64,000 nt of DNA from Morella rubra. Lineage: Eukaryota > Streptophyta > Magnoliopsida > Fagales > Myricaceae. Numbering within the stretch: the stretch's first letter is position 1; every line of letters starts with the position of its first letter. Below are positions 35,598-45,715 of this stretch, piece by piece. The translations under genes and the position numbers were made by a program. The notes beneath the pieces were generated by a model that was not told the origin of the DNA, made no database searches, and saw nothing but the letters and a program-made list of their open reading frames with translations. The stretch spans positions 30,899,081 through 30,963,080 of the forward strand of contig CM025849.1 of the NCBI GenBank assembly GCA_003952965.2, read 5' to 3'.

Positions 35598-36162
35598 TGT
35601 TTTGTCTTATTGGACCAAACTAGAAAATAAATAAAGCGAGCACAAAAAGAACACATAGGATTTATGTGGAAAACCCTATAGTGTGATGGGAAAAACTACG
35701 GGGCAAATCCGTGATAAATCCACTATAATAAAATAGAGATTACAACACTCAAGTTTATGCCCTAAAACTTGAGTTTAAGCAAATTGGAAATCAAAAAGAT
35801 CAACTTTCTGAAAAAAAATAAATATAATCTCACCACAAAACCCGAAATTTGACGAAACTCACACTGCAGTGAGATCCCCAATTTGAATATATCAACTCCT
35901 GTTGATGAAGCACCCAGATAACCATCTCAAAGACACCCAATTTGCTCCTGTGTGAAAACCACACCTGAGATTGAAAGAAAAAATCCCAAAAAGAAACTCT
36001 ACACTCTTTCTTTTTTCTTTCTCTCTTCTCTCTTTTTTCTCAGCAGCCTCTTTCTTTTTCTTCTCCTAGATTGTAACCAGCGGCATCAAAGTGTTGTCCT
36101 ATTTTAAAAACTTGAGGCCCATGAATGGGCTTTTAACTCAAGTGGGCAGGATGCCCATAACA
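35598..36162 (-). repeat. Copia C 3' LTR
   Basis: Ends in gcccataaca (TGTTATGGGC on the element strand). It matches the other LTR from about 35,620; the first part of the + strand is shorter than in 40,160-40,240. Confidence 0.85.
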
Positions 36163-36594
36163 ATCTCCCCCTCTGACCGATTGAGAAAGGAGACTGTTAT
36201 CTAACGAATCAGTTAGAATCCATGCCGGCCAGTCTGGCACAAAGCTCAAGCTTATCTTTGGTCACAACCTTATGTCATCATGTCAGCTGGATTCTTCTCA
36301 TATGAATCTTTTTCCAATAGAATCAACCGTTCTACCACTGCTTGTCGTAGCCAATGGTATCTCACATCAATGTGCTTCGTCCGTGAATGGTAAGTAGCAT
36401 TCTTGCTTAAGTCTAGTGCACTTTGACTGTCACAATGAACCACGTACCATTTTGCTTCAAACCCAAAAATTCTTGTCAGAAAGCCGTTTCATCCAAAGCA
36501 TTTCTTTTCCTACTTCAGTGCTGTAATATACTCAGCCTCAGTTGTAGATAAGGCAACACACTTCTGCAAACTTGACTCCCATGATACAGATCCC

Positions 36595-39085
36595 CTACAA
36601 AAGTAAACAAGAACCTCGAAGTAGATTTTCTACCATCCAGGTCACCGCCATATCTGCATCTGCATATCCCTCCAAAACTGGTTTTAAACCCCAAAAAGTC
36701 AAACACATCTTGGAGCTACCTCTCAAATATCTGAAGATCCATTTCACTGCCTCCCAGTGATCTTTACCAGGATTAACAAGAAACCTGCTGACCACCCAAC
36801 TGCATGAGCAATGTCTGGCCGTGTACAAACCATGACATACATCAAACTCCCGACTGCAGAGGAATAAGGAATACTGCCATGCTTTCTTTCTCTTCCTTTG
36901 TAGAAGGACAAGTCTTCTTACTGAGTTTGAAGTGACCACCAAGTGGTGTCCCAACGGTTTAGCATTCTTCATGTTAAACCTCGCCAGCATCTGTTTATAT
37001 ATTTCTCTGTGATAGCCATAACTTTCTAGCCTTCCTATCATGAGAATATGCATCCCAAAATCTATGTGCTGAACCAAGATCCTTCATGTCAAAGGACTTG
37101 AATAAATCTGCCTTCAAACTGCGAACCAACTGAATATCTTGCCCTACTATCAACATATCATCTACATATAGCAAAAGAATAATGAAGTTCCCACCATGGA
37201 AATTCTCTGACATACACACAATGATCTGCCTCTGTCCGTGTATAACCGTGACCCACATAAAGAGTCAAACTTTTTATACACCTGTCTTGAAGCCTGCTTC
37301 AACTCATACAGACTCTTTTTCAACTTGCAAACCATGTGCTCCTTTCCTTTCACTTCAAATCCTTCTGGCTGATCCATGTAGATTTCTTCCTCCAAATCAC
37401 ATGGAGAAAGGCAGTCTTCACATCTAGCTGCTCAAGCTCGAGATCCAAACTAGCTACTAAACCCAAAACCACTCGAATGGAAGTCATCTTGACAACAGGA
37501 GAGAATATCTCATCGAAGTCAATCCCTTTCTTCTGACCGAAGCCTTTCACCACCAATCGAGCTTTATACTTCACTAGTTTCTCACCATCTTTCTTAGCTT
37601 GAACACCATTTATTTTTCAATGCCTTCTTGCCTTTAGGAAGCTCCACCAACTCATAAGTTTCATTCTTCTGCAAAGAATTCATCTCGTCCTACATAGCAT
37701 TCACCCAGCTCTGCTTGTCCTTATGAGACTGCACTTCCTGAAAGCTTTCTAGCTCCCCTTCATCAGTTAACAAAATATAATCTGATTCAGGATATTGATG
37801 GACGATGCTCTCTAGTAGACCTTCTAGCCTGAGGTACCGATGAGTAGGTTGCTCCCCCTGCTTAACATCCTTTGGAACATCTTCATCAACTACTGCTAGC
37901 TCATCAACATGTTTGTCAATGTGCATTTCTCCCCTCTGAGTGACACTGTCGAGAGTGGAAGACACATTAAGGTCTTGGATTCTCAAATTTCTCAAAACTT
38001 GTCAAATTTGATTTTCATGGAAAATCACATCTCCGCTTCTGATAATCTTCTTCCTTTTCTAAATCCCATAACCTGTAGCCAAATTTTGCATCTCTGTAGC
38101 CAACAAAAATGCAAGGAGTGGCTTTTCATCAAGCTTCAAACATTGTTCCTTAGGCACATGTGCAAATACCTTGCACCCAAAAACCATCAAGTGAGAATAG
38201 GAAACATCATTTCCTGTCCACACTTTCTCTGGAATCTCAAAACCCAAAGGAAATGATGGAGACCGGTTGATTAGGTAGCATGCAGTGCGAACAGCTTCAC
38301 CCAAAATGACTTAGGAAAGTCCAGTCATCCTTAACATACTTCTGACCTTTTCGACAATGGTGCGGTTCATTCTCTCTACCACACCATTATGTTGTGGGGT
38401 ACCGAGAATTGTCTTCTCATGTCTAATGTCATGCTCTGAGCAAGTAATCTTCAAATGTATTAGACGTATATTCCCCTTCCGTTGTCAGTCGGAGACACTT
38501 CAAAACCTTACCGGTTTCCCATTCCACCATGGCATGAAACTTCTTGAAGTGCTGAAAAACTGGTCTTTTGATCTCAAACAAAACACCCACACCTTTCGTG
38601 AAGCATCATCAATAAAAGTAAGAAAATACTTATTGCCACCTAAGGACTCTACCACAATGGGACCACATACATCAGAATAAATCAAATATAAAACATTGGC
38701 TTTCTACTAGAGGATTTCTGGAAAGAAATTCTATGTTGTTTACCAAGTAAACAATAATCACAGGGATTTAAAGATGTACCTTTGGCCAAAGGAATGAGGG
38801 ATTTCCTTGCCAAAATCTACAATCCTTTTTCACTCATGTGAGCCAGCCTTTGCCACAAATCTATGAAGAATCACCTTCCGCTGCATTTACCGCTTCATTA
38901 CACACCTTTACTTGTGTCTTGTAAAGTGTGCAACAAATCTTTCCTCTAGCAAATACCATTGACCCCTTCGTAAGTTTCCATCTTTTGTTGCCAAAATAAC
39001 TTTCATACCCCGCGTCATCAAAGGCATGTGTAGATAGCAAATTCAGGCGCATGTCTGGCACATGTCGCACATTCTTCAATGTCAA
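36595..39085 (-). pseudogene. Copia C pol (protease linker to RNase H)
   Basis: On the minus strand, 39,085-38,861 shows VRHVPDMRLNLLS and FARGKICCTLYKT (protease-integrase linker); 38,685-38,500 the integrase start SDVCGPIVVESLGG and FLTFIDDASRKVWVF; 38,304-38,060 the integrase end. RT follows: YKARLVVKGFGQKKG and [10 protein letters not shown] (37,571-37,390), [14 protein letters not shown] (37,392), the catalytic [11 protein letters not shown] at about 37,175-37,140, then RNase H remains with ARFNMKNAKPLG. Frames are broken repeatedly; the last third of RNase H is poorly preserved. Confidence 0.85.
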
Positions 39086-39379
39086 GGTGCATCCAACATC
39101 TGTCTATAGACAAATATCACCAATTCCCACTATGTCTGCATGACTCTCATTGCCCATCTTCACTCTGCCAAAGTTACCCACTTTGTACGAAGTAAAGAGC
39201 TCCCTCTTTAGAGTGACATGGTAGGAAGCCGCTGAGTCGATCACCCACTCAACAAATAGATCTGCAACATGACAACACTGCTCTTCTTCAGTAAAAGAAC
39301 TGCTACTGCCACATCCTCATCTGAAACACTAGCCGCGGCATTCTGTATTCTGATTATCTTTTCTGTTTATTTTTCCAAG

Positions 39380-40107
39380 CCTTACAATCTTCTTTATATG
39401 ACCTTTCTTATCACAAAAGAAACACTTTATCTGATCTTTCCTTTCGACTGACTTCTAGATTTCCCGCACCCTTTAGAATCTCTACCCTTATTTCACCCTC
39501 TGTTCTCTGTAACAAGAGCCTGTGCATGTTCTTTGCCCATATTTCTTCTTCTTGTCTCTTCATTGAACAAGCAATCTTTAACCATATTGAGCGTTAACAC
39601 ATCATTCAGAGCAGAATTACATAGTGACACTACCAAAGTCTCCAAACTGTTTGGCAAAGAACTCAGTAGAAATAGCGCTTGCAACTCGTCATTTGGCACT
39701 ATTTTCATTGCAATCAACTGATTCACTAAGTCTTTGAAATTATTCAAATGTTCGGCAACAGACTTTCCCTCTTTTAGCTTCAAATTCACCAGCTTTCAGT
39801 TAGCAAAAGCTTTATTCTGAGCTGTCTTCCTCTCATAAAGACTTTCCAATTTCTTCCATAGAGTCTCGACATTTGACACTTAAGACATGTGATGGAGAAC
39901 ACTGAGATCAATCCACTGTCTAATATACCCAATAGTCTTTTGATTTTTCTTCTCCCAATTCTGGGTAGTTTCATTGCTTGGCTTGGCACTATTACCCTCA
40001 ATAGGGTCATGCAACTCATTGCAATAAAGGATATCCTCTATCATCGGCTTCCAAATTGAATAATTTGACGCCGTGAGTTTAATCATAGTGGCTGAACTAC
40101 TTTTCAT
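39380..40107 (-). pseudogene. Copia C gag
   Basis: Minus-strand start at 40,107 (MKSSSATMIKLTASNY, SIWKPMIEDIL), then LKEGKSVAEHLNNFKDL, NDELQALFLLSSLP (39,789-39,600), all UBN2-type Gag motifs. The zinc knuckle CFFCDKKGHIKK appears near 39,415 with its last Cys out of frame by one missing base. A stop at 39,882 and frame changes split the protein. Confidence 0.85.
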
Positions 40108-40159
40108 TTAATCCACAGAAGACAACCAACCCCACACAAACTGAGCTCTGATACCACTT

Positions 40160-40756
40160 TGTTAGGCCAAATTATGCCACTGTGCAAATTAAATTACCCC
40201 AAGCAAGCTAACAACTAAACCAGAAAAGAAATAAAGCAAGCACCAAGAGAACACATAGGATTTATGTGGAAAACCCTTCATTGTGAAGGAAAAAACCATG
40301 GGGCAACTCCAAGATAAATCCACTATAACAAAATAGTGATTACAACACTCAATTTTATGCCAAAAACTTGAGTTCAAGCAAATTGGAAATCAACAAGATC
40401 AACTCTCTGAGAAAAAAAATATAATCTCATCACAAAACCCGGAATCTAACGAAACCCATATTGCAGCGAGTTCCCAATCTGAATATCACAACTCCCTATT
40501 GATGAAGCACCCAGATAAGCTTCTCAGAGACAACTCAATTCGCTCCTGTGTGAAAACCACACCTGAAGATTGAAAGAAAAAATCCTAAAAAGAAATTCTC
40601 CTCTTTTTCTTTTTCTTTCTCTCTTTTCTCTTTTTTCTCGGCAACCTCTTTCTTTTTCTTCACCGAGATTGAAATCAGCGACAACTATTCTTTTCTTCTT
40701 TAATCATGATGAGCAGCAACAAAGTGTTGCCCTATTTTAAAAACTTGAAGCCCACA
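40160..40756 (-). repeat. Copia C 5' LTR, outer end lost
   Basis: Starts (on + strand) TGTTAGGCCAAATT beside the primer-binding site and matches the left LTR up to about 40,756, including the pyrimidine-rich block near 40,600-40,660. Confidence 0.85.
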
Positions 40757-41120
40757 AATGTCCTGTTTATACGGAACGTTCTCAAGGCAAGGATCCATTG
40801 TTTGGTGAAACTTTGGCTGTTGTTCGAGTTGCTGAGCTCGCTCGGGATTGAAACTGGGCTTTGTAATTTTTGAGACCAACTCCCAGCAGCTTTGGGAAAA
40901 TCTAATCCAATTTGGCCAAATCCCTTGCTGAAAAATTGAAGCCCTGATCTTGCCTTTACGTGCTTTATTTTCTACTTTCCCTAACTGGTCCATTTGTTGG
41001 ATCCCTCATTGTACCAATCTGCAGGCCCGCAAATTGGCTCAGTCGGCGTCTTCTAGTCATTTCGTTGGCTTTTGTAATCTAGACCTCATTCCTGGTGACA
41101 TTGTCACCTGTGACCTTTTG
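40757..41120 (+). mobile_element. LINE piece 4 of 5: RNase H end
   Basis: The frame reads KDPLFGETLAVVRVAELARD (40,782-40,841), then, with one frame change, SSFGKI-like and ALFSTFPNWSICWIP, ARKLAQSASSSHFVGF (to 41,080). These match the order of the RNase H domain at the C-terminus of plant LINE ORF2. It stops at the TTG target duplication of the next insertion. Confidence 0.75.
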
Positions 41121-41407
41121 GGGCTTGTTTGGTTGTGGGTTCAAGTCCAAGTTCTAGTTTTGGTTCCGTGAGTTGGACCCTAGCTGAACTTTGCCTGCTG
41201 TGCACCTGCCACAATGCTCTCACCTAACACGCTCAAACTCTCACCCGACATCTTCATTAAATGTGCCGATAGGGTCTGGCAATGTGTACAACTTTCCACT
41301 AAATCTTCAATATTTGAATAGTCCCGTTTGAGAATTTATTCTTCTTTTCCCAAAAGTTAACAATACTTGTTGTGCATAGAAAATATCGGGAGAAGAATAA
41401 ATCATAG

Positions 41408-41832
41408 ATGAAAATGATTCTAAAATGGCTAACTGGAGAAGAACTCTTTGAGACAACTAGTACAATTATGCTGAATCCCTGCAAGTCTTCTACGCCATTG
41501 GAATTAAAAGTTACGGAAAAGTATCTGGGAAGCAAATGCATAAATGTTGTAGGAAAAGATGTTCTCATTGGCCTGTATGTCGAACTGCCACACTTCGACC
41601 CACAAGTAGCAAAAAACCTATTGTTCAAACAAATGTATTTAGAAAATGAGGAAAAAGATCTCATGGGACCATAATTGAGCCCCATCCAGTGTCAATCGAA
41701 GTAACAAAGAAGGCATTGATTTCATCCACGAAAATGCAACAAATTTTTGGGGGTGAAGAATTCCTTACAATGAAGTACTCATGCCTCTTTGAGACTTTCA
41801 CCCTTTCCCCCAATAAGTGTTGCTTTGGTTGA
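41408..41832 (+). pseudogene. Captured gene fragment of unknown family
   Basis: An 88-codon frame (MKMILKWLTGEELFET, then KVTEKYLGSKCINVVGKD, VELPHFDPQVAKNLLFKQMY) breaks at about 41,668 and continues one frame over with IEPHPVSIEVTKKAL, QQIFGGEEFLTMKYSC and ETFTLSPNKCCF to a stop at 41,830. Amino-acid composition is that of an ordinary globular protein, not a transposon protein I know, and the two parts join through a single small indel. I do not recognise the family. It lies wholly within the TIR element, so capture of a host exon is the simplest reading. Confidence 0.45.
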
Positions 41833-41895
41833 TGGCGACAATGCATTGACGTGCAATTGATATTTCCAACGATAAGAAGGTCGAGATCGATATAT

Positions 41896-41896
41896 C

Positions 41897-41942
<46 letters not shown>
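41896..41942. repeat. (AT)n(GT)n compound microsatellite
   Basis: About 11 AT units run straight into about 12 GT units. Confidence 0.95.
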
Positions 41943-42104
41943 AATGCAACTTTTTGTGAGCACTGAACGGTTAGAACAAAACCAAATTTGTTGACCACGT
42001 CTTTCACAGCCATCGACATGTCATGTACACCAAACAATTAAACAAAGAGAATTCTTTTTTTTTTTTTAAGCAATTGAACAAAACAAAGTTAATACATACA
42101 GCTT

Positions 42105-42395
42105 GCTCGCATTCCGTACCTCACGCGGGGCTCAGGCAAATGCCCACTGTCCCATTCTGGGAAGTGGGCATCTCGCTTGCCCGCGCGGGACCTCGCTCGG
42201 GGGGCTCACGATTGCCCATTATCCCAATCTGGGAAGTGGGCAAGTCGCTCACCCACGCTGGACCTCACGTGGGGAGCTCGCGAATGCCCATTGTGCCATT
42301 ATCAGAAGTGGGCAGTTGGCTCGCTCGCACAGAACCTAGCGAGGGGAATGCGTGAATGCCCATTGTCCCATTCTGGGAAGTGGGTAGCCATGGAA
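42105..42395. repeat. GC-rich ~80-bp tandem array with internal hairpins
   Basis: About three and a half copies of a unit containing TGCCCAnTgtCCCATtcTGGGAAGTGGGCA, itself an inverted repeat, followed by a CTCGCTCGCCCGCGCGGGACCTCGCG-like stretch. Because the units lack stops, several frames stay open on both strands, which explains the overlapping frames here. Confidence 0.85.
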
Positions 42396-42724
42396 GGCAG
42401 GGCAGTGATGGTGAAACAAGGGGAGGGAGTTCGGATCGCAGGCTTCTTGTTGAAGAGTAACGACAACATAGTTGTTTTGGACACCTGAAGATATTTGTCT
42501 TGTTGTCATGTAAAATGGTCAGAGAGCGGATTTTGATGCACGAATTTTGTCTGGGTAGCAAGTAGACGTTGGATAACTTTTTGAGAAGGCTATGCCAATT
42601 AGCATGTGACACGTGAGTGTGTCGCAGTAACCTTGAACCAAGCCAAACGTTGGTTCTGGTTATTAGGTTCAACTCATGGTTTGAACCCCAAAACCAGGAC
42701 CTAAAACCACGTCCAAACAAACCC

Positions 42725-42782
42725 TTGTAAGTTCTAGATTCTTTTTATCAATGAAATGACATCTTTATTAGAAAAAAAAAAA
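42725..42782 (+). mobile_element. LINE piece 5 of 5: 3' UTR end and poly-A tail
   Basis: After the TIR element the sequence gattctttttatcaatgaaa leads to an A-run at 42,772-42,782. That is a normal LINE 3' end, and its place directly after the RNase H piece fits the same LINE copy. Confidence 0.65.
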
Positions 42783-43137
42783 TTTAGAAACTCACAGTCA
42801 TTACTCTCAATATTTGAGAGCCTACTACTTAAGTGAAATCGTAGAAACTAATAGTCATAACTCTCAACATTTACGAGTGCTTGTACTAACCCAATGTGTT
42901 CCAGACTACCTTCTAAACTTTCGTTGGGTGTTCTTGCAGGTTCTGCTGAGTTCGCTATATCGGTCCAAAACTTTTGGACGAGATTGTAACAGTAAATGGG
43001 ATTGAGGTGCAGCCTCTCCTTCGGGGAACGACATTATAGCTTTTGGTGTCTCCCTATTAGTTAGGGCCATTGATCCTAGTTAAGAATATTGGACTTCAAG
43101 TTCTGTTGTTTCTATAGGCCTTGAGCCGTGTAGTTTG
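42783..43137. other. Intergenic stretch
   Basis: The opening ~90 bp repeat the phrase tagaaact(n)a(c/t)agtcat in two near-copies and resemble 18,170-18,205. No gene recognised. Confidence 0.35.
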
Positions 43138-43362
43138 GGGCATGTTCGTTTTCATGTTTTTTTCAGGATTCTGATGAAATTGTGAATATTTAGGTGGTGT
43201 TAAAGTTGTATAAAAATGCGTGTAGAAGTTGTTGAAAAGGATTGGTGTGTGTAGAAAAAGTAATAAAGTATTGTATAAAAATGCGTGTATGTTATGATGT
43301 TTGGATTGTAAAAATAAAAGTATGATTCAAATCCTACAAAAATGATAAAAACGAACATGCCC
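43138..43362. mobile_element. MITE (225 bp, GGGCATGTTCG termini)
   Basis: Ends are GGGCATGTTCGTTTTCAT on the left and, inverted, GGGCATGTTCGTTTTTAT on the right; TTG flanks both sides (43,135-43,137 and 43,363-43,365). No coding capacity. Terminus and 3-bp duplication fit a Tourist/PIF-Harbinger MITE. Confidence 0.88.
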
Positions 43363-43495
43363 TTGAATATCTGGCCTATTGAACCTTGTTTATAAAAGGT
43401 TTTGTATGACCCTTAAATGTTTACCGCTTGCTTTAAAAAAAAAAAAATTCATCATTTTCACTGGCACATGGTGATTGCGAAATACGAAACACAAG

Positions 43496-45715
43496 AAGAT
43501 GTAATGCCACAGGCTATGAACATCTGAAGAAAGCAGTAGAGGGAAAGCACACAAACTAGTTAGCTGTTTTTTTTTAATGCAAAAAAATAATAATAATAAC
43601 TAGCTGTTTTTTTTTTTTTTGTTGCTTATACTGGTCTTGTCCTAAATTTTTACTCTTCATTCATGTAATCCCGTATGCTTTTAGTGAGAATTAGCTTCTG
43701 TTGTTTGCTGTTCAAAAATTATTATTTAGGGCGTTCATATCATCCATACATAATGATGATGTTGGATTTTTATCCGATTCAACAGATTAGTGATAGGCAG
43801 GTACCAAGCTTTCTTTCAGGTAATCAAACCTGCAAGATGAAGCGATGTGAATGAAGCTTCCCGTGGGTTGAGCCTCCGACGGTTAAATCAGCGCTGGAGG
43901 AAGCTAACTTGTAAAGCTCAATGTGTGTTTTAGAATTGTGTACCTGGGATTTTTTATAGGACTGTAGGGAGCCAATACTGCATCTTTCCTTGTGGTACAC
44001 GAAACTTGCGGTGCAGGGAACCTGCTTTTGCAGCAAAACCCAACATGGCAGAATAGTGTCTCTTCAAGATGCCTCTCCTTTTGCGTCTGCAGGTGAAAAA
44101 GAGGGCTTCTTACTGAGGCTTCTCAATGATTGGGCTAACTTCGAGAGAAGTGTCAGACACGCTAAGGCCCCTTTCGACGGATGGGTCATGGCTTTGTAAG
44201 CCGAGTCCCACCAGGCGTATAGGCTTTTCAGTGTTCCGTTTGGGCTGGAGGTTGTGCCAATATTTCGATATCCAGAACATAATATTTTGTTTTAAAATTT
44301 TACTTATTTCGCGTTTTAACAGTTGTATAGTCTAGGGAGCTAAGATCTAAACTATGAAATAAAGAGGTGTGTTTTCACAATTTAGGTACCATCCAGTCAT
44401 ATCTACTCCACTTAATCATGCTTCCATATCGTTCTAGTAAAGCGTGAGAAACCTTTACGTTCTTATATGAATCCATTAAAAAGTAATGAAGTATAAAAAT
44501 AAATCTTTTATTAGCTTAATTTGCTCTTTGAGCTTAATTTGCAGCCGCAATTACGAATCAGTTCGTCAAAGGTTTTCTATTCAGGTTGTATTCAATAGTC
44601 AAATTGGCTGGAAATTTTGAGCTGTTTTTAAGATGCACTTTTCCAACATGTTCGATTGTCAATGGCGGGCCTTCAATTCCAAGACTTTTAGCTAGCTAGC
44701 AAGTCCATCGTGTTAACTAATTAAAAGGTGAATCACAAATGATCACCTAAACCTAAAGTATTATAAACTTTAAAACAGCTGACTACTCAATCACTGGACA
44801 TCCTAAACCTAAAAGATATAGTGGAAAGATTAGATCCTGATGACCAAATTAAGACCGTTCAAACACGTTATAGAAGAAACAAAATGTATTAAGACAACGA
44901 CACGCCCGACCCAAGTGTGCCGTTCTTCCAAAGTTTATATAGGATTGTCAATTTAGGCAGCTGGAAGGTTTGAGTAATTTTTGTCAATTTAGGTTGCGGT
45001 ACAGTTGTCAATTGATGGGAAATTTTTAAGATGTTCTTGTCACGCTAAAGCGTGACCAACTTCGAGAGCATAAAATATTCAGGTTCAGAAAAAGGAGGCC
45101 GGTCATGAAAAGCATTAAATACATTTTTATATACCATATTTACCGAGGAAGAAAGTCATTCACGCGTAGGACAGACTTTCTTAAAATCTTCTGACATATT
45201 TTAAAAGAAAATCTAAAAATTCATTCGCGTACGTTATATTTCCAGGCATATTTCTCCCTCAGAATTCAATTCTTTCATGTAGTATTCGTTGATCCTGACT
45301 ATCCGGAAATTTTGGAGTTCGTTTTAACGGCGGGCTTCAATTCCAAAACTTTTAGAATTTTGTGAATATATTTTTTTTTAAGGTTATGAGGAGAATTTGG
45401 CACCTATTCACTTATATTGAGTTTGGACGAATCTGACTCTATATTCGCACGAGTTAAATTCAATATCACAATAAATTTTAAGCCGGATAATCCTCTCAAA
45501 TCACACATATCATATAAATCTAATTTATCCTATAAGAATAGTCTAAAAAAATTATCACACATCAAGAACTATCCCCCTTAAAACACATGGAGAACATACC
45601 CCTTAACCTCAAGACTGATTAACACGTGGTAGAAGAGACCGCAATGTATTAAGAATATCACAACGTAGACTTGAGCGACCCGTAGGTGCCGGTCTTCCAA
45701 AGTTTTTACAAACCT
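43496..45715. repeat. Duplicated segment, copy 1
   Basis: From gaagatgtaatgccac this matches 61,932-64,000 almost throughout. Differences are mainly single-base indels, plus two block changes: a ~50-bp extra repeat of the actag(c)tgttttt motif near 43,565-43,625 here, and about 120 bp at 45,451-45,574 that are replaced by about 30 unrelated bases in copy 2. No gene is recognised inside; the 43,990-44,335 frames have no known domain. Copy 1 ends about 4.1 kb upstream of the TNL start. Confidence 0.93.

Larger units (their letters stand above)
35598..40756 (-). mobile_element. Ty1-copia element C (5.2 kb, reverse)
   Basis: LTR pair at 35,598-36,162 (3' LTR of the element) and 40,160-40,756 (5' LTR). 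The primer-binding site is the complement gctctgatacca at 40,145-40,156; the polypurine tract is the complement of atctccccctct at 36,163-36,174. Gag and pol lie on the minus strand in copia order with many frame breaks. The outer end of the 5' LTR is lost: similarity to the other LTR stops at the gccca(c/t) near 40,756, where LINE sequence resumes. No target duplication could be found, consistent with that loss. Confidence 0.92.
41121..42724. mobile_element. PIF/Harbinger-like TIR element carrying a gene fragment
   Basis: The ends are inverted repeats of about 60 bp: GGGCTTGTTTGG... on the left and, inverted, GGGTTTGTTTGG... on the right, each continuing with a GTTC/GGTCC(T/A) and GAGTTGGACC-type stretch. 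Both sides are flanked by TTG (41,118-41,120 and 42,725-42,727). A 3-bp duplication with a GGGC(A/T)TGTTTGG terminus fits PIF/Harbinger rather than hAT or Mutator. No transposase is present. Inside are a coding-like fragment (41,408-41,832), an AT/GT microsatellite and a GC-rich tandem array. It sits in the LINE 3' end. Confidence 0.8.

Noticed and set aside
36572..38680. Plus-strand frames in the copia C region
   Set aside because: Antisense shadows of the minus-strand copia pol.
42105..42395. Spaced repeats considered as a CRISPR-like array
   Set aside because: Direct GC-rich tandem units without unique spacers, in eukaryotic DNA.
42023..42720. Several long frames on both strands
   Set aside because: They run through the GC-rich tandem array, where repeat units lack stops in several frames; the repeated residues follow the DNA repeat.
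43990..44335. Open frames inside the duplicated segment, present in both copies
   Set aside because: The frames are not conserved between copies (single-base indels shift them) and no domain is recognisable.
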